From: Beijerinckiaceae bacterium
Lineage (GTDB): Bacteria > Pseudomonadota > Alphaproteobacteria > Rhizobiales > Beijerinckiaceae
Assembly (NCBI GenBank): GCA_947456315.1
Contig: CANGRU010000054.1
Span: 1-8,472 of the forward strand
DNA length: 8,472 bases
Direction: 5' to 3'
Of this stretch, positions 1 to 6,379 are shown piece after piece. The position numbers and the translations under genes were made by a program. The notes below the pieces were generated by a model. The model searched no databases, was not told the DNA's origin, and saw nothing but the letters and a program-made list of their open reading frames with translations. Each line of letters opens with the position of its first letter. The first letter of the stretch is position 1.

Positions 1-1594
1 GCTTGAAGTAAGTGTAGAGCAGCTTCGACTTGTTCGACATGGCCGAGATCGGCGTGTCGGTGCCCATCGAGCCGACAGCTTCCTGACCGGTGATGCCCAT
101 CGGCGCCATCAGAATGGCGAGATCTTCCTGCGTGTAGCCGAAAGCCTGCTGGCGATCGAGCAGCGACACATCGGTGCGCGACGCACGCGGCTCAACGGTC
201 TTCAGATCTTCGAGAACGATCTGCGTATTGTCGAGCCATTGCTTGTACGGATGCGAGGTCGCAAGCTGGCGCTTGATTTCTTCGTCCGAGACAATGCGAC
301 CCTGCTCGAGATCGATGAGCAGCATCTTGCCCGGCTGCAGACGCCACTTGGTGACGATCTTCTCTTCGGGAATCGGCAACACGCCCATTTCGGACGCCAT
401 GACGACGAGACCATCATCAGTGACAATGTAGCGGGCCGGACGCAGACCGTTGCGGTCGAGCGTGGCACCGATCTGGCGACCATCGGTAAAGGCCACAGCG
501 GCAGGGCCATCCCACGGCTCCATCAAGGCGGCGTGATATTCGTAGAAGGTGCGGCGCTCTTCATCCATCAAAGGATTGCCAGCCCAAGCTTCAGGGATCA
601 GCATCATCATGGCATGGGCGAGGGAATAGCCGCCCTGCACCAGAAACTCGAGCGCATTGTCGAAGCAGGCTGTGTCCGACTGGCCTTCATAGGAAATCGG
701 CCAGAGCTTGGTGATGTCGTCACCAAACAGGTCGGACGCCACAGAAGCCTGACGCGCGGCCATCCAGTTCACATTGCCGCGCAGCGTGTTGATTTCGCCG
801 TTATGCGCGACCATGCGGTAAGGATGCGCCAGTGACCAGGTCGGGAATGTGTTGGTGGAGAAGCGCTGGTGAACGAGCGAGATCGCTGATTCAAGGCGCG
901 CATCTTTCAGATCCAGAAAATAATCGCCGAGCTGGGTGGCGAGCAGCATGCCCTTGTAGACGAGCGTGCGCGATGACAGCGAGACGGGATAGAAACCCTT
1001 CGTGCGCTTGTCCTTGAGATTGTAAACCGTGTTCGAAATCACCTTGCGCAGCAAGAACAACTTGCGCTCGAAGGTTTCCTGATCGGCTGTGCCCGCACCG
1101 CGACCGATGAAGATCTGCTTGTGCACAGGCTCGGTCGGCTTGACGCTTTCGCCAAGGCCTGACGGGTCGACCGGCACATCGCGCCAACCGAGGAACGTCT
1201 GGCCTTCGTCAGCCACAACCTTCTCGACAATGGCCTCGACAATCTTGCGGCCTTCCGCATCGCGCGGCAGGAAGAGGGCGCCGACGGCGTAATCGCCTTC
1301 CTTGGGCAGAGTGAAGCCAAGGCGGGCTGATTCTTCGCGCAAGAAGCGGTCGGGAATCTGCACGAGCATGCCGCAACCATCGCCCGCTTTCGGGTCGGCA
1401 CCGACAGCGCCGCGATGATCGAGGTTCAGAAGAATCTCGAGACCCTTGGCCACAATGTCATGCGACTTGCGATTGTGCATATTGGCGACGAAGCCAACGC
1501 CGCAGGCATCTTTTTCGTTCGAGGGATCATACAAGCCATGCGCCTCAGGCAGCGCGTGATCAATCATCGAAACGGAAGAGGGCAACTGCGACAT
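1..1594 (-). CDS. gltB: Glutamate synthase large (alpha) subunit, N-terminal third, cut by the left edge
   Basis: GltB is the large subunit of NADPH-dependent GOGAT, which makes two glutamates from glutamine and 2-oxoglutarate in cytoplasmic ammonia assimilation. The visible 531 codons carry the type II (Ntn) glutamine amidotransferase domain. A leader ends at DACGVGF, where Cys31 should become the N-terminal nucleophile after propeptide removal. The loop HNGEINTLRGN lies near residues 264-274. The start of the central domain (QQAFGYTQEDLAILMAPM) is near residue 480, and MGTDTPISAMSNKSKLLYTYF reaches the edge. The family is about 1,500-1,580 aa, so the synthase domain and Fe-S region lie outside the window. 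I chose the ATG at 1594-1592 because it has GGAG 8 nt upstream and gives a 30-residue propeptide, close to the 36-42 residues known in the family. An in-frame ATG at 1708-1706 with an equally good GGAG is possible. Identity is very secure; the start is less so. Confidence 0.96.
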   Translation of the reverse strand, partial: MSQLPSSVSMIDHALPEAHGLYDPSNEKDACGVGFVANMHNRKSHDIVAKGLEILLNLDHRGAVGADPKAGDGCGMLVQIPDRFLREESARLGFTLPKEGDYAVGALFLPRDAEGRKIVEAIVEKVVADEGQTFLGWRDVPVDPSGLGESVKPTEPVHKQIFIGRGAGTADQETFERKLFLLRKVISNTVYNLKDKRTKGFYPVSLSSRTLVYKGMLLATQLGDYFLDLKDARLESAISLVHQRFSTNTFPTWSLAHPYRMVAHNGEINTLRGNVNWMAARQASVASDLFGDDITKLWPISYEGQSDTACFDNALEFLVQGGYSLAHAMMMLIPEAWAGNPLMDEERRTFYEYHAALMEPWDGPAAVAFTDGRQIGATLDRNGLRPARYIVTDDGLVVMASEMGVLPIPEEKIVTKWRLQPGKMLLIDLEQGRIVSDEEIKRQLATSHPYKQWLDNTQIVLEDLKTVEPRASRTDVSLLDRQQAFGYTQEDLAILMAPMGITGQEAVGSMGTDTPISAMSNKSKLLYTYFK

Positions 1595-1705
1595 GGGGCG
1601 AACTCCAGAAAGCGAGAGAGAGGCGGCGGATGTGGCCGTGCGTTTCGGCTCACCGTTCAATCCGGTGATCGCTGCGCCCTGCACGTCGTCCTTCGAAAAT
1701 CCGCT

Positions 1706-1720
1706 CATTTCCCGCTCCAG
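1706..1720 (-). promoter_or_regulatory. Alternative gltB start with its own Shine-Dalgarno
   Basis: An ATG at 1708-1706 is in frame with gltB, with no stop before 1594. It is preceded by CTGGAG with a 6-nt spacer. Using it would add 38 residues, rich in Ser, Ala and Gly, before the family-like start and would put the nucleophile cysteine at position 69. Such a propeptide would be unusually long, so I treat this as the secondary start. Confidence 0.3.
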
Positions 1721-2285
1721 ATCGTGGTTACGATCAAACAAAAGTCGAAACCGGCGGCTGCTATGCAGCCCGTACGGCCTTGAAGACCATGCAAGAGGCG
1801 CGCCGCCGCCAAGCTGTGGCGATGATCGGCTGGTCTCAAATGGTCAGTAAAGCTGTCCTATTAACAGGCGCGCGAACATGCCAGAATTATGGCAGTCACA
1901 CAAGCGATGAAAAGCCCTATCGGAAGCGGCAACTGGGCGCAGGTGGACAAGTCCTGCAAAGAGCTGGCCGCGAGACAAGAATTCCCGAAAAGACAACGCT
2001 GTGGCACGGGTTTCGGATCACTTTTGCCAGCCCGGCCTGAGCCGGAAGCCAGCCCTGCCGGACGACCTGCCCCGACACTTCGGGCGCCACCACCAAGCCT
2101 CCCCTTTTTGCCATAGGGACCAGACATTTTTGGTCATGCCTCTGGAAAGCATGCCACATCTGCCCTGCCGGGCACCGCTTTATCTACTAAGCTATTGATT
2201 TTAATAAGATAAATACGCGAATTGCCAATCTCTGGCCGATCTTCTGCATAGATATTGGGCATTCGGGCGCAATCTGCGCCGAAAA
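1709..2285. other. Gene-free region upstream of gltB
   Basis: No convincing gene lies between the gltB start and the hsp20 terminator. The open frames here, such as those over 1861-2159, give low-complexity Pro/Arg/Cys-rich translations with no recognisable motif and no good ribosome binding site. The stretch presumably carries the gltB promoter and leader. Local structures seen are a TGCCA-N6-TGGCA dyad at 1879-1894, a GACCA/TGGTC hairpin at 2118-2135, and an AT-rich island at about 2179-2215 with a TTTATCT/AGATAAA dyad. No clear consensus sigma-70 promoter was found. Confidence 0.6.
1879..1894. promoter_or_regulatory. Dyad TGCCA-N6-TGGCA, possible operator upstream of gltB
   Basis: A perfect 5-bp inverted repeat with a 6-bp AT-rich centre (GAATTA on the plus strand) lies 285 nt upstream of the chosen gltB start. 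On the minus strand it contains CATAAT, which could act as a -10 box, so the dyad could be an operator overlapping a promoter. The match is short and could be chance. No regulator is assigned. Confidence 0.22.
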
Positions 2286-2313
2286 GCAAAAAGGGCGCCT
2301 GCAAGGGCGCCCC
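2286..2313 (-). terminator. Rho-independent terminator of hsp20
   Basis: Read on the minus strand, GGGCGCC (2312-2306) pairs perfectly with GGCGCCC (2299-2293) around a 6-nt loop. The hairpin is followed at once by TTTTTGCTTTT. It begins 25 nt after the hsp20 stop codon, the usual arrangement for an intrinsic terminator. Confidence 0.85.
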
Positions 2314-2337
2314 TTAGAGATGCAAAGAGCCCCGACC

Positions 2338-2790
2338 TTATGCGGCCTTGGCTTCCACGAGCTTGGCGCCGATCGGAATGCGGCGCGGCTTGGCAGCTTC
2401 GGGGATCTCGCGGACGAGATCGACATGCAGCAGACCATTTTGTAGCGAGGCACCCGTCACGCTGACATGATCGGCAAGCTGGAAGCGGCGCTCGAAAGCG
2501 CGTGCCGCAATGCCCTGATAGAGCACCTCGGCCTGCGCACCATCTTCGGTGCGGACTTCTTTGCCGCCTTTGATGATGAGGGTGTTTTCGCGTGTCTCGA
2601 TGGTCAGGTCGTTCTCGGCAAAGCCGGCGACGGCAACCGAGATGCGATAATCATTCTCGCCTGTGCGTTCGATATTATAGGGCGGGTAGGAATTGGCCAC
2701 ATCCACACCCGACGCCTGGTCGAGCAGGGAGAACAAACGGTCAAAACCAACCGTCGAACGATAAAGTGGCGAAAGATCAAAGTGACGCAT
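2338..2790 (-). CDS. Small heat-shock protein, Hsp20/IbpA type
   Basis: This is a 150-aa ATP-independent holdase of the alpha-crystallin family, which binds unfolding proteins in the cytoplasm and passes them to DnaK/ClpB. The N-terminal arm (residues 1-35) begins MRHFDLSPLYRSTVGFDRLF, typical of rhizobial class A and IbpA-like proteins. The alpha-crystallin domain runs from about 36 (YPPYNIERTGENDYRISVAV) to about 131, with ARAFERRFQL near 96-105 and the GLLHVDL strand near 119-125. The C-terminal anchor RRIPI carries the I-P-I motif at 138-140. Length is normal. The ATG has a perfect AGGAGG 7 nt upstream, buried in a ROSE-like hairpin, so translation is probably temperature-controlled. The gene stands alone between cutA and an intrinsic terminator. 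The family is certain; which numbered paralogue it is cannot be said. Confidence 0.96.
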   Translation of the reverse strand: MRHFDLSPLYRSTVGFDRLFSLLDQASGVDVANSYPPYNIERTGENDYRISVAVAGFAENDLTIETRENTLIIKGGKEVRTEDGAQAEVLYQGIAARAFERRFQLADHVSVTGASLQNGLLHVDLVREIPEAAKPRRIPIGAKLVEAKAA

Positions 2791-2850
2791 GACATATCCT
2801 CCTGATGAGCGATACCAATCAGCACGTCCGAGAAGTGGCCCGTGCTGATC
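2791..2850 (-). promoter_or_regulatory. ROSE-like RNA thermometer in the hsp20 5' UTR
   Basis: On the minus strand the SD-proximal hairpin is AUC-G-CUC (2813-2807), loop AUCAG, then GAGGAU (2801-2796). This gives six base pairs sealing the Shine-Dalgarno with a single bulged G at 2810. A UCGCU motif opposite the SD with one unpaired G is the diagnostic arrangement of ROSE elements upstream of rhizobial small heat-shock genes. Just upstream is a perfect 9-bp stem, ATCAGCACG (2849-2841) with CGTGCTGAT (2826-2818), matching the extra stem-loops of ROSE. Known ROSE elements melt at heat-shock temperature and free the ribosome site. Function here is inferred from structure and position. Confidence 0.85.
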
Positions 2851-2852
2851 AT

Positions 2853-2882
2853 CAGGTAGGAATGGCTTTTCGGGGTTTCAAG
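2853..2882 (-). promoter_or_regulatory. Likely heat-shock (sigma-32 type) promoter of hsp20
   Basis: The minus strand has CCCCTTGAAA, with CTTGAAA at 2882-2876, a close match to the sigma-32 -35 element. The -10 is less clear: CCATTCC at 2865-2859 is closer than expected, and TACCTGAT lies after an 18-nt gap. A start near 2845-2850 would give a leader of about 55-60 nt that just contains the ROSE-like stems. Sequence seen; sigma factor inferred. Confidence 0.45.
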
Positions 2883-2904
2883 GGGCCCCTCGCAATGATG
2901 GTGG

Positions 2905-3210
2905 TTAGCGTGTGACCTGCGTGATCCAGTCCAGATAGGATTGTGATCCGGCATCGATATCAAAGCGCAGGATTTCCGGCGTGTCGTAATCATGGACTGC
3001 GCGGATTGCGGCTTCCACATCCCCCCAGTCAGCCGCCTTGGCTTTGATGATCAGCAGATCTTCCGCTTCATCGCGCAAAGCGCCTTGCCAGACATAATGG
3101 CTGCGCACGGGCATGGTCTGGATACAGGCGGCGAGCTGCTTGGACAGCAAGCTTTCAATGATCTTCTGCGTGGTCGCGCCCTGCGCCGTTGTGAGGATCA
3201 TGCAGAACAT
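2905..3210 (-). CDS. cutA: Divalent-cation tolerance protein CutA
   Basis: This 101-aa protein is a small trimeric CutA1-family member linked in E. coli to copper and other divalent-metal tolerance; its molecular role is still debated. Family hallmarks are visible: the first strand MILTTA, the helix ending in LLSKQLAACIQTM (residues 21-33), the VRSHYVWQGAL strand (35-45), LLIIKA (52-57), the turn VHDYDTPEIL (72-81) and the C-terminal YLDWI (92-96). Length is typical. The ATG at 3210-3208 has GGAG 5 nt upstream; Met4 is a less likely start. It lies between a palindromic repeat upstream and the hsp20 promoter downstream, so it may be monocistronic. No signal peptide is seen. Confidence 0.93.
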   Translation of the reverse strand: MFCMILTTAQGATTQKIIESLLSKQLAACIQTMPVRSHYVWQGALRDEAEDLLIIKAKAADWGDVEAAIRAVHDYDTPEILRFDIDAGSQSYLDWITQVTR

Positions 3211-3235
3211 AAAGACTCCGTCTACGTGCGCGCCC

Positions 3236-3352
3236 GCTTCTCCCTTGGGGAGAAGCTGTCAGCGGAGCTGACTGATGAGGGGCCGTGCCTCGAGGGCGGT
3301 AGCCCCTCATCCGTCACGCTTCGCGTGCCACCTTCTCCCGCAGGGAGAAGGG
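3236..3352. repeat. Composite palindromic intergenic repeat (RIME-like)
   Basis: This is a 117-bp nested palindrome between hemH and cutA. The outer hairpins are GCTTCTCCC/GGGAGAAGC (3236-3244 with 3248-3256) and CCTTCTCCC/GGGAGAAGG (3331-3339 with 3343-3351), each with a 3-nt loop. A central pair GATGAGGGGC/GCCCCTCATC (3274-3283 with 3302-3311) brings the halves together, and CACGC/GCGTG (3315-3319 with 3323-3327) forms a mini-hairpin. Sequences of this type are dispersed between genes in rhizobial genomes. The hairpin next to the hemH stop could stabilise or end its mRNA, but no U-run follows, so it is not a standard intrinsic terminator. Confidence 0.8.
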
Positions 3353-3355
3353 AAA

Positions 3356-4456
3356 TTACACCCAGCCCGCCAGCTCGCGCTTCACAACCGTTTCGAGCAC
3401 GCGCATGCCGCCTTCGCTGTCATTGAGGCAATCAATGCGCGCGAATTTTTCGCCGCCCGCATGTTCGAAATATTCGGCATTTTCGCCGCCGATTTCTTCG
3501 ATCGTCTCAAGGCAGTCAGCGGTAAAGCCCGGCGTGATGACGGCGATTTTCTTGATGCCTTTTTCGGGCAAAGATTTGATCGTCTCATCCGTATAGGGCC
3601 GCAACCATTCGGCGGGCCCGAAGCGCGACTGGAACGTCGTCATGATCTTGTCCGGACCCCAGCCCAGTTTTTCACGCAACAGACGCGTCGTCTTCATGCA
3701 ATGGCAATGATAGGGGTCGCCCTTGTCGAGATATTCGCGCGGCACACCATGATAAGAGGCCAGCACCAGATCAGGCTCGAAATCGAGTTTGGCGAGTGAC
3801 TCATGAATGGAGCCCGCAAGCGCATCCACATAAACCGGATCATCATGCCAAGGCGGCGCCACACGCAAAATCGGCTGCCAGCGCATGGTCTTCAAAACAT
3901 CGAAAGCCTTGTCACAGACAGTCGCCGTGGTAGCGGCGGCATAATGGGGATAAAGCGGCACCAGCAAAATGCGTTCGCAACCCTGCGCCAACAGCGCATT
4001 CATGCGCGATTCAATCGATGGATTGCCATAGCGCATGGCCCAATCCACCACGACGCGGGCGGGATCCACATCGCCCAAGCCACCCTTGGCGACAAAGGCG
4101 GCCAGTTTTTCAGCCTGCGAGCGCGTGATGGTTTTCAGCGGACCTTCATTGCGCTCTTTGTTCCAGATCGTGTCGTAATCGCGACCCTTGGGGCCGGGGC
4201 GCACGCTCAGGATGATGAGATTGAGAATGAGCCACCAGATGACGCGCGGTGTTTCAATGACGCGGCGATCCGACAAAAACTCTTTCAGATAACGGCGCAT
4301 CGACCAGTAATCGGTCGCATCCGGCGTGCCGAGATTGACGATGAGCACGCCAATGCGCCCGAACGCCACTTGCGGATGATCCTTCGGCCAGGAGGCAGGC
4401 GCTGCCGCTCCGGGCTGCATAAAATCCGCAAATGCTTTTTTGATCGCCTGCAACAT
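3356..4456 (-). CDS. hemH: Ferrochelatase
   Basis: Ferrochelatase inserts Fe2+ into protoporphyrin IX in the last step of haem b synthesis, working at the inner face of the membrane. The 366-aa protein shows the N-terminal GVLIVNLGTPDA block (36-47), YWSMRRYLKEFLSDRRVIE (50-68), the PLYPHYA block (167-173), SYHGVP with the catalytic His236, and FTADCLETIEEIG with Glu317, the metal and proton-transfer residue. Six cysteines occur (160, 181, 251, 253, 315, 343), including CHC in GDPYHCHCMKTT, so an Fe-S cluster is conceivable. The frame stays open upstream into thiD, but alignment and spacing favour the ATG at 4456-4454, which lies 13 nt after the thiD stop; AAAGG lies about 11 nt upstream. The short gap suggests co-transcription with thiD. 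Confidence 0.95.
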   Translation of the reverse strand: MLQAIKKAFADFMQPGAAAPASWPKDHPQVAFGRIGVLIVNLGTPDATDYWSMRRYLKEFLSDRRVIETPRVIWWLILNLIILSVRPGPKGRDYDTIWNKERNEGPLKTITRSQAEKLAAFVAKGGLGDVDPARVVVDWAMRYGNPSIESRMNALLAQGCERILLVPLYPHYAAATTATVCDKAFDVLKTMRWQPILRVAPPWHDDPVYVDALAGSIHESLAKLDFEPDLVLASYHGVPREYLDKGDPYHCHCMKTTRLLREKLGWGPDKIMTTFQSRFGPAEWLRPYTDETIKSLPEKGIKKIAVITPGFTADCLETIEEIGGENAEYFEHAGGEKFARIDCLNDSEGGMRVLETVVKRELAGWV

Positions 4457-4469
4457 GCCATTTTCGCCT

Positions 4470-5270
4470 TTAACGCCACAGACCCGCAAAATGATGGACG
4501 GGGCCATGGCCGCGTCCCACTTCCAGCGCGTCAGCGGCGCGCAGGGCCTGCGTGAGATAATCTTTTGACAGCTGGACCGCCTCGACAAGCCCGAACCCCT
4601 TTGCCAGATGCGCGGCAATGGCGGAGGAAAGCGTGCAGCCCGTTCCATGTGTATTCTTGGTGTCTACGCGCGGGGCCGAGAAACGGCTCACCTGACCGCC
4701 TGCAAAAAGCACGTCCGGCGCAGTCGCACCCGATAAATGCCCGCCCTTGACGAGCACGGCGCGCGCGCCCTGATCAGCCAACCGGCGGGCGAGAGGCTCA
4801 AGGCCTGCCTCTTCGGTAGGCATATCAACTTCAGCAAGACGTGTGGCTTCGTGCAGATTGGGGGTGATGAGGCTCGCCAGCGGAAACAACATTTCACGCA
4901 TGGCCTCGACCACACCGGGCGCGCCCAGCGAATGGCCCGAGGTCGCAACCAGTACCGGATCGAGCACAATATGCGCGGGCTTGTGCGTGCGCAGACAGGC
5001 CGCCACCGCACTCACAATCTCGGGCGAACCAAGCATGCCGATCTTTACAGCATCCACGCGCACATCGGCAAAGATGGCCTCGATCTGGCTCGCGATAAAG
5101 GCGCTGTCAGGCACATGCACACCGCTGACGCCTTGTGTGTTTTGAGCCGTGAGCGCGGTGATCGCCGCCATGCCGTAGCAGCCGAGTGCCGAGAATGTTT
5201 TCAGATCAGCCTGAATGCCAGCGCCACCGGATGGATCAGAACCGGCGATTGAAAGAACGTTGGGAATCAT
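4470..5270 (-). CDS. thiD: Hydroxymethylpyrimidine/phosphomethylpyrimidine kinase
   Basis: ThiD phosphorylates HMP and HMP-phosphate to HMP-PP, the pyrimidine half of thiamine, in the cytoplasm. The 266-aa ribokinase-fold protein has IAGSDPSGGAGIQADLKTF (8-26, substrate loop), ALTAQNT (39-45), KIGMLGS (76-82), DPVLVATSGH (104-113), ITPNLHEA (135-142), VLVKGGH (172-178) and the anion-hole motif THGTGCTLSSAIAAHLAKG (207-225) with Cys212. I use the ATG at 5270-5268: it has GGGAG 7 nt upstream and matches the family N-terminus. A longer frame from 5321 would add 17 residues (starting MWLLDCFASLAMTG) that are just translated repeat DNA. No TPP riboswitch is visible in the short upstream gap. hemH follows 13 nt downstream. 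Confidence 0.96.
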   Translation of the reverse strand: MIPNVLSIAGSDPSGGAGIQADLKTFSALGCYGMAAITALTAQNTQGVSGVHVPDSAFIASQIEAIFADVRVDAVKIGMLGSPEIVSAVAACLRTHKPAHIVLDPVLVATSGHSLGAPGVVEAMREMLFPLASLITPNLHEATRLAEVDMPTEEAGLEPLARRLADQGARAVLVKGGHLSGATAPDVLFAGGQVSRFSAPRVDTKNTHGTGCTLSSAIAAHLAKGFGLVEAVQLSKDYLTQALRAADALEVGRGHGPVHHFAGLWR

Positions 5271-5281
5271 CGCGTCACTCC

Positions 5282-5367
5282 CCGTCATTGCGAGCGAAGC
5301 GAAGCAATCCAGGAGCCACACGTAAGGCCTCTGGATTGCTTCGCCGCTGCGCGCCTCGCAATGACGG
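5282..5367. repeat. Inverted repeat of the CGTCATTGCGAG...GCAATCCAG family
   Basis: The outer arms CCGTCATTGCGAG (5282-5294) and CTCGCAATGACGG (5355-5367) are perfect complements. So are the inner arms GAAGCAATCCAG (5301-5312) and CTGGATTGCTTC (5331-5342), around an 18-nt loop. The parts between are imperfect. I recognise this sequence as a widespread dispersed palindrome of alphaproteobacterial intergenic regions. It fills the gap between the WD40 gene stop and thiD, and the thiD ribosome binding site sits right at its edge. It could fold into a long RNA hairpin separating the two transcripts; no U-run follows. Confidence 0.88.
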
Positions 5368-5375
5368 CATCGTCA

Positions 5376-6374
5376 TCACACCGGCAGATCAAGTAAGCCA
5401 CCCGCGCCATCTTCGGCACCAAACAACAGACGCCCACCATCCGCGCTCCAAGCGAAGCTCGAAATGGCCCCCGCTTTTTCGCCTTCCGGCACAGAGCGCA
5501 CGAGAATCTCGGCCGCATCCGTGATGCGGCAGATCATCACCCAGCCATCATCATAGCCGATAGCGACAACCAGCGAGCGCGGATGAAAAGCCACGCGTGT
5601 CACTTTGGCGGGGCGCACGCCGCATTCGCGCGGGCCTTTGCCCATCGGCCCGTCTTTCGACTGGAACGGCCAGATGATGCAGGCTTCCGCACCCGATGTC
5701 GCCATCCAGTTGCCATCCGCCGACCAGGAGAACGAGCGCGTCTTGGTCGGATAGCCCGTCATGCGCATGTCTTTGTGATCTTGCACACGCCAACCATGAA
5801 GCGCTGCTTCCTGCATAGCTGAAACAATGAACTTGCCATCCGGCGAGACAGTCACATCGAGATGCGAGCCCGCCCATTTGAAAAACTCGGGCTCGGCCGC
5901 CATGTTGGGAAACCACAGCGACACGCCATTGTAATGCGACAACGCCAGACGATACCCCTTGGGCATGAAAGCCAGACCACGCACGGATGACGGCGCGGTC
6001 ATGTTTTTCACCTCGCCCTTTTCATTGCGCGAAAACACCTGCTTGCCGGACGCCCAGGCCATCGGCCCATCACCGCGCACGGCCAGCGCATCGATCCAGC
6101 CTTTTTCTTTGGCGATCTGCTCGACCGAGCCATCAGCAGAGGTCGCCACCACGCGACCATCATCACCACCCGTGATCAGACGCGAACCATCGCACTGACC
6201 AACCAGAATGACGGCATCGTCATGCGCCATGACTTTGCGGCTTTGCCCACCTTCAAACAGAATGATCTCGCCGCTCGCCAAAGCAAAAGCCGGCACATCA
6301 TCCAGAAAACCGCTGGCGACAATTTCCGCATCAGCGCTGAGCGCTGTGACATATTGGGTCATTGATTGCGACAT
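5376..6374 (-). CDS. WD40-repeat beta-propeller protein of the cobW cluster
   Basis: A 332-aa protein without signal peptide or membrane segment, built of WD40-like blades. Blade-type segments include GGDDGRVVATSADGS (69-83), VRGLAFMPKGYRLALSHYNGVSLW (131-154), VTVSPDGKFIVSAMQEAALHGW (174-195), SFSWSADGNWMATSGAEACIIW (214-235), VTRVAFHPRSLVVAIGYDDGWVMI (258-281) and SSFAWSADGGRLLFGAEDGAGGLLDL (305-330). The last strands probably close a single ring of about seven blades. Such propellers are usually protein-binding platforms; no enzyme motif is seen. It starts 5 nt after the stop of the unknown gene, third in a cluster led by a CobW GTPase, so a role in the same metal-related process is inferred. 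The purine-rich GAGGAAGAG upstream is somewhat far from the ATG; Met5 is an alternative start. Confidence 0.88.
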   Translation of the reverse strand: MSQSMTQYVTALSADAEIVASGFLDDVPAFALASGEIILFEGGQSRKVMAHDDAVILVGQCDGSRLITGGDDGRVVATSADGSVEQIAKEKGWIDALAVRGDGPMAWASGKQVFSRNEKGEVKNMTAPSSVRGLAFMPKGYRLALSHYNGVSLWFPNMAAEPEFFKWAGSHLDVTVSPDGKFIVSAMQEAALHGWRVQDHKDMRMTGYPTKTRSFSWSADGNWMATSGAEACIIWPFQSKDGPMGKGPRECGVRPAKVTRVAFHPRSLVVAIGYDDGWVMICRITDAAEILVRSVPEGEKAGAISSFAWSADGGRLLFGAEDGAGGLLDLPV

Positions 6375-6379
6375 GGCGC

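Noticed and set aside
239..835. Plus-strand open frame of 198 codons
   Set aside because: Antisense to the conserved GltB amidotransferase domain.
1865..1892. Sigma-54 promoter (TGGCATG on the minus strand) for gltB
   Set aside because: The -12 GC is not at the right distance and the TTGC element is missing.
1861..2159. Overlapping minus-strand frames that might be a small gene upstream of gltB
   Set aside because: Low-complexity Pro/Arg/Cys-rich translations in competing frames, no good Shine-Dalgarno and no family resemblance.
3803..4555. Plus-strand open frame of 250 codons
   Set aside because: Antisense to hemH and the thiD end, with no recognisable motif and no ribosome binding site supporting it.
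5271..5375. TPP riboswitch for thiD
   Set aside because: The gap is almost entirely the dispersed inverted repeat; no THI-box core sequences are seen.
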